Assembly: GCF_022559585.1 (NCBI RefSeq) | Contig: NZ_CP087114.1 | Location: forward strand, 1,405,095 to 1,469,094 | Reading direction: 5' to 3' | DNA: 64,000 bases | Source: Bartonella machadoae | GTDB lineage: Bacteria > Pseudomonadota > Alphaproteobacteria > Rhizobiales > Rhizobiaceae | In this document: positions 15,884 to 25,765 of the stretch, piece after piece | Position numbering within the stretch: position 1 is the first letter of the stretch | How the letters are laid out: each line of letters starts with the position of its first letter | Program-made: the position numbers and the translations under genes | Notes under the pieces: model-generated | Database searches by the model: none | Seen by the model: the letters and a program-made list of their open reading frames with translations, nothing else | Told to the model about the DNA's origin: nothing

Positions 15884-18667
15884 CTATTCTGCATTAAGTT
15901 CAGTTCTTGAAATTGTGAACTCTGCACACAAACCTTCAAAACTACGATTGGCCTTAATAGTATCATGTGGAATAAGGACATAATACCATGGTTTTCCATC
16001 ATGCGTAACAGCATAACTCGTTGCATGATAGCACCACTGAACGGCTGCATTTGTCTTTTTCAAAACAATAGGATTGTGCATTTCAGATGCTTTTTTAGGT
16101 TCACAAAGATATTTTGCGTCTTTCGTTTCTACAACAAAATCCGGTTCATAGATCAATCCTTTGTCATATTCTATCTTGAAAAAACCTCGAGCAAGCTTCA
16201 TCCATTTTAATACTTTTACATCATCCTCTAATATTTGAGCAAACCGCAACTCCCCCTCCACTGAATCAAATTTTTGTAAAGGATAACAGCATTTTTTAAA
16301 TCCCTTGAATACCAATGTTTTAATATCGCTTTTATTGGAAGGAATACAACGAAAATCAAGAGGAAATGTACCCTGTGATAGTGCGTAGTGAAGAGGTGTT
16401 AAAGTTGTAAACCCCCGCGTAATTTTAACCTCATAATCTTGTTGTGTTTCCCACTGGTGTGATTTTAATTGAGCAACTATAAAATTATTAATTTGATGCT
16501 GATAGTGAATCAATACATTCTCAACAGCAGCATCACTTGATAAATAAGAGCGAAAATGTTGCACCAACTGCCCCGCTAATTTTCGTAATAGTGGCGTATG
16601 ATTGTCATAATCAATAAAGTCATTATCAATTAAAGTACGAATGATATAATTTTCAAGATGAGGCTCTTTGAGATACTCATTTTCAGAGGTAAGAAAAATA
16701 CTTTTATGTGTGCGTAATTCCCGAATTAAAAGCTCTCTACTCACGGGTTGCAAGTTTAAACTTTCTAGGTTTTTTAAATCAAAGTCAGAAAAACCATAAG
16801 TAATCTCACCAGAGGGAATAAGCACAATATTGGGAATATCTATTATATGTTTTGCTAAATTTTCTGTTAGGTTTGCAACCACTTTTTGCACCAAAGCTTC
16901 AGCCTCTATTTTTATGCTATCAGAAATGAGGGTCCCCTTTGACGCGTGCATGGTTTCAATAACTTCATTACTGATTTTTTCTTGTATTACAGTGGAGCAA
17001 AGTGCCTGAGAATTCGGCAATTTCTCATATCCTTTGATAATATTCCACGTAATATCAGCAATTTTTTTCTCTTCGGAAGTGAAAGGTGGAGCCGTATTAT
17101 GCAACACGACATCTTGTAAATCAGATGCTCCGTTTATATGGGAGTAGCGTGTCACCGTTGTCTTTGTTGATTCAGTTTCTGCACAACTTGGTACTGTGAG
17201 TATATCTGATTTTTCAGCTGATATATCCCCTCCTATTCCAATCTCAATATGCTTTTTAATAATTGAGTTTGGCTCATTAGCACGATCAATAATATCTTGG
17301 AAACGGTCATGTGCAATGATTGTTAAACGATCAATGGATTCTATGCCAGTTTTACTATCATACGGCAAACGTAATCCACGACCTATCGTTTGCTCAGTTA
17401 AAATCTCTGAAGTAGATGCACGCAACGGCACAATGGTATAGAGATTGGTGACATCCCATCCTTCTTTCAGTTTATTAACGTGAATAACAATTTCCGTTGG
17501 TTCATTTGGATCTTCAATTGCAATCAGTTTCTGAATATTCTTATCTTCTTCTGTATTCGATTGTTTTGAATGAATTTCTATAACCTTTCCCTTATAAGCT
17601 CCGGCAAAAAAATCATCCGCTTCTAATAAATCACGCAATTTCTGCGCATGCTCTGTATCTTGCGCTACAACTAACACAAAAGGTTTAACGCATTTTCTTT
17701 TATAATCACTAGCATAGATAACCAAATCTGCTTTTACTTTTTCGTGTGCATGAATTGCATCTTGTAGTTTAATATACTCTAATTGTTCAGACGTATAGTT
17801 TTTCGGTTGAAAGTCTTTACGTGTAGCGACAGCGGGTTCTTTCACAAACCCATCTCTCATAGCCTCTGCAAGTGAATAGCCGTATACAACATTTTTAAAA
17901 TTCACAGGCTTTGCCCCTATTGTTTTCGGTGTTGCTGTAAGCTCTAAACCTAAAACAGGTTTCAACTCATTAATCGCCGAAACACCCGCAGAAGCACGAT
18001 AACGATGCGCTTCATCCATTAACAGCACTAGATCAGGAAGATTTGCAAGATAATCAAAATAACTTTCGCCAATAGTTTCTTGTAAGCGTTTAATCCGTGG
18101 AATATTTGATTTTGCAGTTCCTTTTTTATGATCCGTTGTGTTAATTTTGGAAATATTAAAAATATTGATAAAAGCTGTATTTCCATCCTCAAACAAACGC
18201 TGTTGTCCATAAAATTTCGGTTCATTAGAGTGAATTCCTTTACCGCTTTCATAATCATCACCTGTAATAATTACCGGTCTATTTGCAACAAACTCATTCA
18301 TTCCATTGAATACATATTTGGGACTTTGAGGACTGAAATCCTGTTTTAATTTTTCATAAATAGTCAAATTTGGCGCCAATATAAAAAAATTGCGACTGCG
18401 TCCTGTTAAATAAAGATAGCTGATAAAAGCGCCCATCAAACGTGTTTTTCCAACTCCAGTTGCCAAAGCAAAACAAAAAGAAGGAAAATCGCGTTCAAAA
18501 TCTTGTACAGAAGGATAAAGTTTTTTTATTGCTTCCAAATCTGCAACTAAATCAGTATTTTTAGAAAGTTCAATATTTTCTAGGATTTGCACCAAAACAT
18601 TCAAGGATTTGTGTTGAGGGTAGCGCAATGATAAACGAGCAGCAATTTTTTTTTCAACTGCGTTCAT
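15884..18667 (-). CDS. res: Type III restriction endonuclease, Res subunit
   Basis: The 927-aa protein is the helicase-nuclease subunit of a type III R-M system. It needs Mod for site recognition, translocates or diffuses along DNA using ATP, and cuts near two head-to-head unmethylated sites. The superfamily 2 motifs are present: Walker A ATGVGKTR (69-76), DEAH (218-221), LTATP, and a late IGRGLRLP. The C-terminal PD-(D/E)xK nuclease motif is visible as D843, E856 and K858 (EPDF ... CEPK). GGAG precedes the start. The gene lies 21 bp after the second mod gene, so the three form one operon. It appears intact. Confidence 0.92.
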   Translation of the reverse strand: MNAVEKKIAARLSLRYPQHKSLNVLVQILENIELSKNTDLVADLEAIKKLYPSVQDFERDFPSFCFALATGVGKTRLMGAFISYLYLTGRSRNFFILAPNLTIYEKLKQDFSPQSPKYVFNGMNEFVANRPVIITGDDYESGKGIHSNEPKFYGQQRLFEDGNTAFINIFNISKINTTDHKKGTAKSNIPRIKRLQETIGESYFDYLANLPDLVLLMDEAHRYRASAGVSAINELKPVLGLELTATPKTIGAKPVNFKNVVYGYSLAEAMRDGFVKEPAVATRKDFQPKNYTSEQLEYIKLQDAIHAHEKVKADLVIYASDYKRKCVKPFVLVVAQDTEHAQKLRDLLEADDFFAGAYKGKVIEIHSKQSNTEEDKNIQKLIAIEDPNEPTEIVIHVNKLKEGWDVTNLYTIVPLRASTSEILTEQTIGRGLRLPYDSKTGIESIDRLTIIAHDRFQDIIDRANEPNSIIKKHIEIGIGGDISAEKSDILTVPSCAETESTKTTVTRYSHINGASDLQDVVLHNTAPPFTSEEKKIADITWNIIKGYEKLPNSQALCSTVIQEKISNEVIETMHASKGTLISDSIKIEAEALVQKVVANLTENLAKHIIDIPNIVLIPSGEITYGFSDFDLKNLESLNLQPVSRELLIRELRTHKSIFLTSENEYLKEPHLENYIIRTLIDNDFIDYDNHTPLLRKLAGQLVQHFRSYLSSDAAVENVLIHYQHQINNFIVAQLKSHQWETQQDYEVKITRGFTTLTPLHYALSQGTFPLDFRCIPSNKSDIKTLVFKGFKKCCYPLQKFDSVEGELRFAQILEDDVKVLKWMKLARGFFKIEYDKGLIYEPDFVVETKDAKYLCEPKKASEMHNPIVLKKTNAAVQWCYHATSYAVTHDGKPWYYVLIPHDTIKANRSFEGLCAEFTISRTELNAE

Positions 18668-18679
18668 GAGAAACTCCGC

Positions 18680-19351
18680 TTTTTCTATTTATTCGAATAA
18701 ATCTAATTCTGCTTGTGCAATATCTTTATCTTTTTTGGAGGGCTCTTTTACTACCACCATTGGTTCAAGATTTGCTACATTCAAACTGTAATCATCCCTC
18801 CCCCATTCACACTTTTCTAAGACAGCACGCGGTATTTTGGTAAGCGTGAGATTCTCAAAAGATTCTGGTTTCGTATCAAAAGCTGCACAACAAATAAGCA
18901 AAGTACGATGAGGACCAACCTCTTCACTGATAACGCGGAGTTGTTCATGTGTCATTGCATTGGTTGTTACATAAATATAATCCGTTTCGGTTGAATATCC
19001 TTGCATCCAATAATGGTTTTCATCAGGAGCATAGGTAAAACCCATATGTTTGCACATGGCTTCTGAAAGCACAGCAGCATTATATTCGCGACTAATAATC
19101 CACTGTCCCCATGGATCTTTTTGCAACAAAGAAGGTGCAAGACGATAATAGCGGAATCCTCCACCACCTTGCCAATTTACATTTTTAGAAATACCACCTT
19201 GATCAGTTCCATCAATCACTTGTTTTAAACGAGGGATGATGTGTGTATGACAATGCTCCCCAAGTTCAATCATAATCCACTTGCGGCCCATTTTGTGAGC
19301 AACCGCTCCAGTGGTACCAGAGCCGGCAAAAGAATCTAAAACAAGATCTCC
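18680..19351. repeat. Long direct repeat: 3' part of mod, copy 2
   Basis: This block of about 670 bp covers the 3' end of the second mod and about 9 bp beyond its stop. It is nearly identical to 20325-20996. The palindrome TTTATTCGAATAAA (18688-18701) spans the stop codon and is present in both copies. A second repeated block of about 310 bp (19998-20305 with 21664-21971) covers the 5' ends. Direct repeats of this size are good substrates for homologous recombination. Confidence 0.9.
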
Positions 19352-20311
19352 AGGATCAGTGGCTATACCAATAATTCTCTGAAGAAGATGTTCAGGCTTT
19401 GGAGTATTAAATAACTCTACTATATGATTAGTAAATATTTTTTTCAATTCATCTTTAGCATTTGCATTATTGGAAAGACCTATCCAGATAGTTTCTGGAA
19501 TACTTCCTTTATTTTCTGAAAGGAAAAATTTACGGTATAAATTATTACCTTTGATGATAAGGCGGTCTTCTTTATCTAATTGTTGCATACTTTCTAAGTT
19601 AACAAGCCACAGGCGCTTAGAAAAAAATTTTCCTGCTTTAGTAGTATATTCAAATTCAGATCCGCCTTGCTGCCTAGCCCACAAGCCGAGAACACGATAT
19701 GCACCTCTTGGATCATTATCAGGATTTGAATATGCTTTTTTTGTTGTATCATCTAATGCAACACGATTGATATAAAACTTTGAGGAGTTTTTTGCATAAA
19801 CTAAAATATGGTCATGGGTTGTACTAAAATAACGAGAAGAATTATCTTTTCCTCTTTTTTTATGCCATATAAGATTAGTAATAAAATTATTACGCCCAAA
19901 TAACTCATCACATAAGACTTTTGCATAATGTATTTCATTGTCATCCAACTGCATAAAAAGTACACCATTCTCAGCCAGTAATATGTGCAATAGCACCAGC
20001 CTATCCCTCATAAGGCTAAGCCATATGGAATGTTCTAAACCATCTTCATAATGTTCGAATGCATTGCCCGTATTATAAGGTGGATCAATATAGATACACT
20101 TTACCTTACCTGTATATTCTTGTTCAAGCGCTTTGAGCGCGAGTAAATTATCACCAAAGATGAGTTTATTATCAAAAATATCTTGAGCAGATACTTGGTG
20201 TGGAGCATGATAAGATTTCTCAAGATCTTCTAATAAAATACGAGGTTCAAGTCTTGGGCGTTTCTCTTTTCCAATCCAAGTGAGTTCCAATTTTTGTTTA
20301 TTACGGCTCAT
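18689..20311 (-). CDS. mod: Type III DNA methyltransferase, Mod subunit, second copy
   Basis: This 540-aa adenine-N6 methyltransferase (beta class) has DPPY at residues 76-79 before the AdoMet-binding FAGSG (328-332). Residues 1-105 and about 321-540 are nearly identical to the neighbouring Mod at 20334-21977. Residues about 106-320, the target-recognition region, are largely different, for example VLLHILLAENGVLFMQLDD here. The two enzymes should therefore recognise different sequences. It sits between the first mod and res with 21-22 bp spacers. The frame is intact and no simple-sequence repeat of the phase-variable kind is present. Confidence 0.92.
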   Translation of the reverse strand: MSRNKQKLELTWIGKEKRPRLEPRILLEDLEKSYHAPHQVSAQDIFDNKLIFGDNLLALKALEQEYTGKVKCIYIDPPYNTGNAFEHYEDGLEHSIWLSLMRDRLVLLHILLAENGVLFMQLDDNEIHYAKVLCDELFGRNNFITNLIWHKKRGKDNSSRYFSTTHDHILVYAKNSSKFYINRVALDDTTKKAYSNPDNDPRGAYRVLGLWARQQGGSEFEYTTKAGKFFSKRLWLVNLESMQQLDKEDRLIIKGNNLYRKFFLSENKGSIPETIWIGLSNNANAKDELKKIFTNHIVELFNTPKPEHLLQRIIGIATDPGDLVLDSFAGSGTTGAVAHKMGRKWIMIELGEHCHTHIIPRLKQVIDGTDQGGISKNVNWQGGGGFRYYRLAPSLLQKDPWGQWIISREYNAAVLSEAMCKHMGFTYAPDENHYWMQGYSTETDYIYVTTNAMTHEQLRVISEEVGPHRTLLICCAAFDTKPESFENLTLTKIPRAVLEKCEWGRDDYSLNVANLEPMVVVKEPSKKDKDIAQAELDLFE

Positions 20312-20324
20312 TTGCCAACTGTCT

Positions 20325-20996
20325 CTTTTCTATTTATTCGAATAAATCTAATTCTACTTGTGTAATATCTTTATCTTTTTTGGAGGGCTCTTTTACTACC
20401 ACCATTGGTTCAAGATTTGCTACATTCAAACTGTAATCATCCCTCCCCCATTCACACTTTTCTAAGACAGCACGCGGTATTTTGGTAAGCGTGAGATTCT
20501 CAAAAGATTCTGGTTTTGTATCAAAAGCTGCACAACAAATAAGCAAAGTACGATGAAGACCAACCTCTTCACTGATAACGCGTAGTTGTTCATGTGTCAT
20601 TGCATTGGTCGTTACATAAATATAATCCGTTTCGGTTGAATATCCTTGCATCCAATAATGGTTTTCATCAGGGGCATAGGTAAATCCCATATGTTTGCAC
20701 ATAGCTTCTGAAAGCATAGCAGCATTATATTCGCGACTAATAATCCACTGTCCCCATGGATCTTTTTGCAACAAAGAAGGTGCAAGACGATAATAGCGGA
20801 ATCCTCCACCACCTTGCCAATTTACATTTTTAGAAATACCACCTTGATCAGTTCCATCAATCACTTGTTTTAAACGAGGAATGATGTGTGTATGGCAATG
20901 CTCCCCAAGTTCAATCATAATCCACTTACGTCCCATTTTGTGAGCAACCGCTCCAGTGGTACCAGAACCGGCAAAGGAATCCAGTACAAGATCACC
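20325..20996. repeat. Long direct repeat: 3' part of mod, copy 1
   Basis: Partner of the block at 18680-19351. The few differences are scattered single bases. Similarity ends abruptly upstream of about 20996, where the target-recognition region of the first mod begins. Confidence 0.9.
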
Positions 20997-21977
20997 AGGA
21001 TTGGAGGCAAGTTGAATAATCCGTTCCATAAGACGTTCAGGTTTTGGGGTTGCAAATACATTATCAGAATTAAAGACTTTGGCTTCTTTTTTTGCATCTT
21101 GATTATGGCCAACCTCCTGATAAGGCCAAATAGTCATCGAAACCATACCATTTTTTACTTCCGATAAAAAACGTTTCAAAGAAGGAACATTACTTCCTGT
21201 TGGGCCAAACCAAATACGATTATCTTTTAATAGCTCTAAAAATTTTTGTTTACTAATTGCCCAACTTCTTCCATTTGGAGGCATCACCTTACGCCCAGAA
21301 GGCGTAATGATTTCATAAATATCTTTAGGTGTTACTCTTTTCGCAGATAAATTATCTGATTTCCATGAACCGCGTGGATCATTATCAGGATTTTTATAGC
21401 GCGCATCCATATCAGCTGAACGAGGAAGTAAATTAGGCCGCCAAATAGTTTTATCTTTAGCATAAACCATTACGAAATCATGGTTATCTGAAAGCCATTT
21501 TGCATCATTTTGTGGAGCGTATTTCTTTTGCCAAATAATATTATTTATAAAGTTTTTTCGACCAAAAATTTCGTCCATCATAACTTTAAGATAAGCTTGC
21601 TCATCATCGTCAATGGATATCCAAATACTTCCATCATCTGCAAGCAAATGATGTAACAATTCTAACCTATCCCTCATAAGACTGAGCCATATGGAATGCT
21701 CTAAACCATCTTCATAATGTTCAAATGCATTGCCGGTATTATAAGGTGGATCAATATAGATACACTTTACCTTACCTGTATATTCTTGTTCAAGCGCTTT
21801 GAGCGCGAGTAAATTATCACCAAAGATGAGTTTATTATCAAAAATATCTTGAGCAGATACTTGGTGTGGAGCATGATAAGATTTCTCAAGATCTTCTAAT
21901 AAAATACGAGGTTCAAGTTTTGGGCGTTTCTCTTTTCCAATCCAAGTGAGTTCCAATTTTTGTTTATTATAACGCAT
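20334..21977 (-). CDS. mod: Type III DNA methyltransferase, Mod subunit, first copy
   Basis: The 547-aa protein is the upstream of two tandem Mod paralogues. It has DPPY at 76-79 and FAGSG at 335-339, in the order typical of beta-class type III enzymes. The termini match the second copy, with only about four substitutions in the last 200 residues. The central region of about 220 residues is its own (LELLHHLLADDGSIWISIDDD onward). Either copy could pair with the single Res. It starts 58 bp after the end of sufT and has no terminator before it, so read-through from the suf operon is possible. Confidence 0.92.
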   Translation of the reverse strand: MRYNKQKLELTWIGKEKRPKLEPRILLEDLEKSYHAPHQVSAQDIFDNKLIFGDNLLALKALEQEYTGKVKCIYIDPPYNTGNAFEHYEDGLEHSIWLSLMRDRLELLHHLLADDGSIWISIDDDEQAYLKVMMDEIFGRKNFINNIIWQKKYAPQNDAKWLSDNHDFVMVYAKDKTIWRPNLLPRSADMDARYKNPDNDPRGSWKSDNLSAKRVTPKDIYEIITPSGRKVMPPNGRSWAISKQKFLELLKDNRIWFGPTGSNVPSLKRFLSEVKNGMVSMTIWPYQEVGHNQDAKKEAKVFNSDNVFATPKPERLMERIIQLASNPGDLVLDSFAGSGTTGAVAHKMGRKWIMIELGEHCHTHIIPRLKQVIDGTDQGGISKNVNWQGGGGFRYYRLAPSLLQKDPWGQWIISREYNAAMLSEAMCKHMGFTYAPDENHYWMQGYSTETDYIYVTTNAMTHEQLRVISEEVGLHRTLLICCAAFDTKPESFENLTLTKIPRAVLEKCEWGRDDYSLNVANLEPMVVVKEPSKKDKDITQVELDLFE

Positions 21978-22035
21978 ACGAACATTCTTAAATGCAAAAT
22001 TAAAAAACTAAATAATATATTATAGATAATAATTT

Positions 22036-22437
22036 TTAATACCATCCAACAGCAATTTGCGCTTCTTCTGACATACAATCAGGTGTCCATGGAGGATCAA
22101 ATGTCATGGTGACTTCAACGTGCGAAACCCCCTCAACTGCGTTTACAGCATTTTCTACCCAACCTGGCATTTCACCAGCAACGGGACATCCTGGTGCTGT
22201 AAGCGTCATTTCAATTTTTACTGAACGATCATCTTCAATATCAATACGATAAATCAATCCTAGCTCATAAATATCAGCAGGAATCTCTGGATCATAAACC
22301 GTTTTCAGAGCAGAAATGATATCATTTGTCATACGATCAATCTCATCTGCTGGAATTGCTGATATATAAGACTTTTCATTTTCACTTACAGTTTCAACAG
22401 ATTCTGTAGAATGATGCTCTTCAACTGTTTTAGCCAT
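22036..22437 (-). CDS. sufT: SUF system Fe-S assembly protein SufT (MIP18/DUF59 family)
   Basis: The 133-aa protein has an acidic N-terminal extension of about 35 residues and then the DUF59 domain, with TVYDPEIPADIYELGLIYRID and LTAPGCPVAGEMPGWV. The family helps mature Fe-S proteins under high demand, probably by cluster transfer. The start overlaps the last codons of sufS. It is the last suf gene here; the sufA gene commonly found next in related genomes is absent, and the mod gene begins 58 bp downstream. Confidence 0.88.
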   Translation of the reverse strand: MAKTVEEHHSTESVETVSENEKSYISAIPADEIDRMTNDIISALKTVYDPEIPADIYELGLIYRIDIEDDRSVKIEMTLTAPGCPVAGEMPGWVENAVNAVEGVSHVEVTMTFDPPWTPDCMSEEAQIAVGWY

Positions 22438-23674
22438 TAAAAAACGTCCTTGCTTTTTCTAATGCTTCCACTAACTGGTCAATATCTTCGTAAGTATTAT
22501 ACATAGCAAACGAAGCACGACAAATAGATGTTAAACCAAAGCGTTGTAATAAAGGCTGTGCACAATGTGTTCCCGCACGTATAGCAACCCCTTGTCTATC
22601 AATAAACATAGCGATATCATGGGCGTGGATACCTTCCATTTCAAAAGATATAATAGCGCCTTTGTGAGGAGAACGTCCGTAAATACGCAATGACTTAACT
22701 GTTTCAAGCTTTTCATGTGCATAGGCTAACAGAGCTGTTTCATGTGCATGAATAGCATTTCTATCTTTTTCTTGTACATAATGAATAGCAGCAGCCAATC
22801 CAACGGCTTGAACTATGGGAGGCGTTCCTGCTTCAAAGCGGTAGGGAGGAGTATTATAAGAAACTTTATCAGTTGTTACATCCTCAACCATTTCCCCTCC
22901 TCCTTGGAAAGGATGCATTTCCTCTAGCCGATCTTTTTTAGCATAAAGAACACCAATACCCGTAGGACCATAAAGCTTATGCCCCGTAAAAACGTACCAG
23001 TCACAATCAAGATCTTGCACATCAACTGTTAAATGAACAGCCCCTTGAGAACCATCAACAAGTACAGGAATGGCATTTTGATGTGCGAGCTGAACAATCT
23101 CTTGAACAGGAGGAATAGTTCCCAATATATTTGACATATGCGTAATAGCAACCAGTTTTGTTCGTTTACTTAAAGCTTTTTGGAAATCCTCAATATGTAA
23201 AATACCATTTTCATCAATCGGAACAAAAATGAGCTTAACACCTTTTTGTTCACGAAGAAAATGCCAAGGAATAATATTTGAATGATGTTCCATAATGGTG
23301 AGAACAACTTCATCACCTTCCTTTAATTTAGACATAGCCCAACCATAAGCAACAGCATTTATCGCTTCTGTTGCATTTTTCGTAAAAACAATTTCTTCAA
23401 CTGTTTGAGCATTTAAAAACGCACGAACTGTTTCACGAGCATTTTCATAAGATTGTGTTGCTGCGTTTGCTAAAAAATACATTCCTCTATGTACATTCGC
23501 ATAGTTGCATTGATAGAAATGATCCATAGCATTGAGAACTGATTGTGGTTTTTGAGCAGAGGCACCATTATCAAGATAGATCAATCGCTTTCCATAAACA
23601 CTACGCTGTAAAAAAGGAAAATCACGCCGAATTTTTTCTACATCATAACTGCATGCTTGTACGTCATTTCCCAT
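22430..23674 (-). CDS. sufS: Cysteine desulfurase SufS
   Basis: This class II PLP enzyme takes sulfur from cysteine and passes it to the SufBCD scaffold. The 414-aa protein has the PLP lysine in TGHKLYGPTG (Lys233) and the catalytic Cys371 in RAGTHCAQPL, which is the class II context. Length is typical. sufD ends 9 bp upstream and sufT overlaps its end. A decayed, inverted partial copy of its 3' end lies at about 1476-1622. Confidence 0.95.
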   Translation of the reverse strand: MGNDVQACSYDVEKIRRDFPFLQRSVYGKRLIYLDNGASAQKPQSVLNAMDHFYQCNYANVHRGMYFLANAATQSYENARETVRAFLNAQTVEEIVFTKNATEAINAVAYGWAMSKLKEGDEVVLTIMEHHSNIIPWHFLREQKGVKLIFVPIDENGILHIEDFQKALSKRTKLVAITHMSNILGTIPPVQEIVQLAHQNAIPVLVDGSQGAVHLTVDVQDLDCDWYVFTGHKLYGPTGIGVLYAKKDRLEEMHPFQGGGEMVEDVTTDKVSYNTPPYRFEAGTPPIVQAVGLAAAIHYVQEKDRNAIHAHETALLAYAHEKLETVKSLRIYGRSPHKGAIISFEMEGIHAHDIAMFIDRQGVAIRAGTHCAQPLLQRFGLTSICRASFAMYNTYEDIDQLVEALEKARTFFNG

Positions 23675-23683
23675 TTTTTTACC

Positions 23684-24946
23684 TTAAACATTTTTTTCTA
23701 ACCAACTGCTAATAATGTTTTTTAAAATAGCTTGAATATCATCTTGTTTGATGTCTTCAATAAGCTCGAAGACAAATCCTTTAATTAAAAGTCCGCGAGC
23801 AGTTTTAAAAGGAATGCCACGTGCCATGAGATAGAAAAGGTGGTCATGGTTAATATTAGCAACTGTTGCACCATGTCCACATGCAACATCATCGGCAAAA
23901 ATTTCTAGTTCAGGCTTTGCATTAAATTCCGCAGTATCTGAAAGTACGAGGCTATTACAAGCCATACGTGCATCTGTTTTTTGCGCTTTTTGAGCAACGC
24001 TTATTTTTCCTTGAAAAACACCAACAGCCTTATCCGTGACAACGTTGCGTATAATTTCGGTTGAGGTTGATTTTTCGTCAACATGACCAACAGTCATCGT
24101 AAGATCGCTATGCGTTTGTCCTGATAATAAATTGATAACGCGTAATTGAAAATTTGATTCCTCTTCCTGTAACACAACATTAATTTCCTGACGATTAAGT
24201 TGGCTACCTATATTAATTACATAAAGGGACAGTTTTGCTTCTTGCCCAAGAATAGCCCGAAATCGGCTAAACTGCGTAGAGTTAAAACCACGATTGCAAA
24301 TGATGATCCATGTAACATCACTATAAGCAGCAATATTTAAGGAAGATATCGAACTGACAAAGGTATCTTTATCATTACCAATTTGATGTTCAACAAATAC
24401 GGCTTGACAGTTTTTATCAATTTTTATGTCTGAAAAAGTATGAGATTGTCCTCCCATTTGAATATTTTGTAATTCAATGGGGACATTTAATTTTGTATTT
24501 TCAGGAATGTGAAAAAGCCAACCGTCTGTAACAAAAGCTGTATTTAATTGTCCAATAAAATCGTCATCAGAAATAATTTGGTCTATCTTGACAAAATTTT
24601 CTTTTAATACCTCTGCAAGGCGTTTTACTGTAATATTTGTTTTCTGTGATTGTGTAACTGTTTTTCCATTTTTAATAGAGAAGAGAGCACTTTCTGAAAG
24701 TAAGGGTTCAACGAATTGTTCATCACTTATTTCTGAAAAATGACTAACAGATTTCAATAATGTGCGCAGATTCGTATAATGCCAATTTTCAATTTTACGT
24801 GAAGGAAGTTGTGTTTTTTGAAACAGTTCAATCGCGTTCTTGCGAATGGCTTGTACAGCTCTATCACCAGGTAAATTGTCTACACATTGGTTGAAATTAT
24901 TGAGTATATCTTTTTCAACTGCTAACAATTCTTGCCGTGCACTCAT
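23684..24946 (-). CDS. sufD: Fe-S cluster assembly protein SufD
   Basis: SufD pairs with SufB and the SufC ATPase to form the scaffold where Fe-S clusters are built. I start the gene at ATG 24946 (MSARQELLAVEKD), with GAGGT 8 nt upstream, giving 420 aa; a TTG at 24961 is the longer alternative. The C-terminal beta-helix domain carries the conserved ACGHGATV and MARGIPFKTARGLLIKGF blocks. The start lies 11 bp after the sufC stop in the same operon. Confidence 0.93.
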   Translation of the reverse strand: MSARQELLAVEKDILNNFNQCVDNLPGDRAVQAIRKNAIELFQKTQLPSRKIENWHYTNLRTLLKSVSHFSEISDEQFVEPLLSESALFSIKNGKTVTQSQKTNITVKRLAEVLKENFVKIDQIISDDDFIGQLNTAFVTDGWLFHIPENTKLNVPIELQNIQMGGQSHTFSDIKIDKNCQAVFVEHQIGNDKDTFVSSISSLNIAAYSDVTWIIICNRGFNSTQFSRFRAILGQEAKLSLYVINIGSQLNRQEINVVLQEEESNFQLRVINLLSGQTHSDLTMTVGHVDEKSTSTEIIRNVVTDKAVGVFQGKISVAQKAQKTDARMACNSLVLSDTAEFNAKPELEIFADDVACGHGATVANINHDHLFYLMARGIPFKTARGLLIKGFVFELIEDIKQDDIQAILKNIISSWLEKNV

Positions 24947-24957
24947 ATTCAATGACC

Positions 24958-25713
24958 TCAAGCAGCTTCGCTGATGAGATCAGCATATCCATTTTGTTCT
25001 AAATAAAGCGCTAATGATTTATCGCCACTTTTAATAATTCGTCCTTTATAAAGAACATGCACCGTATCAGGAACAATATAGTTAAGCAGGCGCTGGTAAT
25101 GCGTAATCACTAAAAAAGAACGTTTTGCATCCCGAAGTTTATTCACACCATCCGCTACAATTTTTAAAGCATCAATATCTAAGCCAGAATCTGTTTCATC
25201 TAAGATGCAAAGTTTAGGTTCAAGAAGCGCCATTTGTAAAATTTCAGCACGTTTTTTTTCTCCACCTGAAAAACCTACATTCAATGGACGCTTTAACATG
25301 TCCATATCTATTTCAAGTTTTGAAGAAACCTCCTTAACATATTTTATAAATTCAGGAATTTTAAGCTCTGCATCACCACGCGCCTTGCGTTGAGAATTCA
25401 TTGCAACTTTTAAAAATTCCATTGTTGCTACTCCAGGGATTTCCATTGGATATTGAAAGGCAAGAAAAACACCATAGGTAGCACGCTCTGCTGGATCCAT
25501 TTCTAAAAGTGATTGTCCATTATAAAGAATATCACCTTCTATCACTTCATAATCATCACGACCAGCAAGCAAATACGATAAAGTTGATTTTCCGGCTCCA
25601 TTTTGTCCCATGATAGCAGCAACTTCACCATCTTGGACAGTCAAGTTTAAACCACGAATAACTTCTGTATCGGTCCCAACAATACGGGCACGTAAATTTT
25701 TTATCTCCAACAT
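24958..25713 (-). CDS. sufC: Fe-S cluster assembly ATPase SufC
   Basis: This ABC-type ATPase drives conformational changes in the SufBCD scaffold in the cytoplasm. The 251-aa protein has Walker A GQNGAGKST near residue 37, the signature GFSGGEKKRAEI, and Walker B LCILDETDSGLD with the SufC-specific SGLD. It sits between sufB (52 bp upstream) and sufD (11 bp downstream). Confidence 0.96.
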   Translation of the reverse strand: MLEIKNLRARIVGTDTEVIRGLNLTVQDGEVAAIMGQNGAGKSTLSYLLAGRDDYEVIEGDILYNGQSLLEMDPAERATYGVFLAFQYPMEIPGVATMEFLKVAMNSQRKARGDAELKIPEFIKYVKEVSSKLEIDMDMLKRPLNVGFSGGEKKRAEILQMALLEPKLCILDETDSGLDIDALKIVADGVNKLRDAKRSFLVITHYQRLLNYIVPDTVHVLYKGRIIKSGDKSLALYLEQNGYADLISEAA

Positions 25714-25765
25714 AATTTAATCCTGTTCTGGCTATTTGATATCAAGTGTGCTCTTTATTAAATAA

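Noticed and set aside
18689..21977. Phase variation of mod by simple-sequence repeats
   Set aside because: No tetra- or pentanucleotide tracts or long homopolymers were found in either mod gene. Any switching would need recombination between the long repeats.
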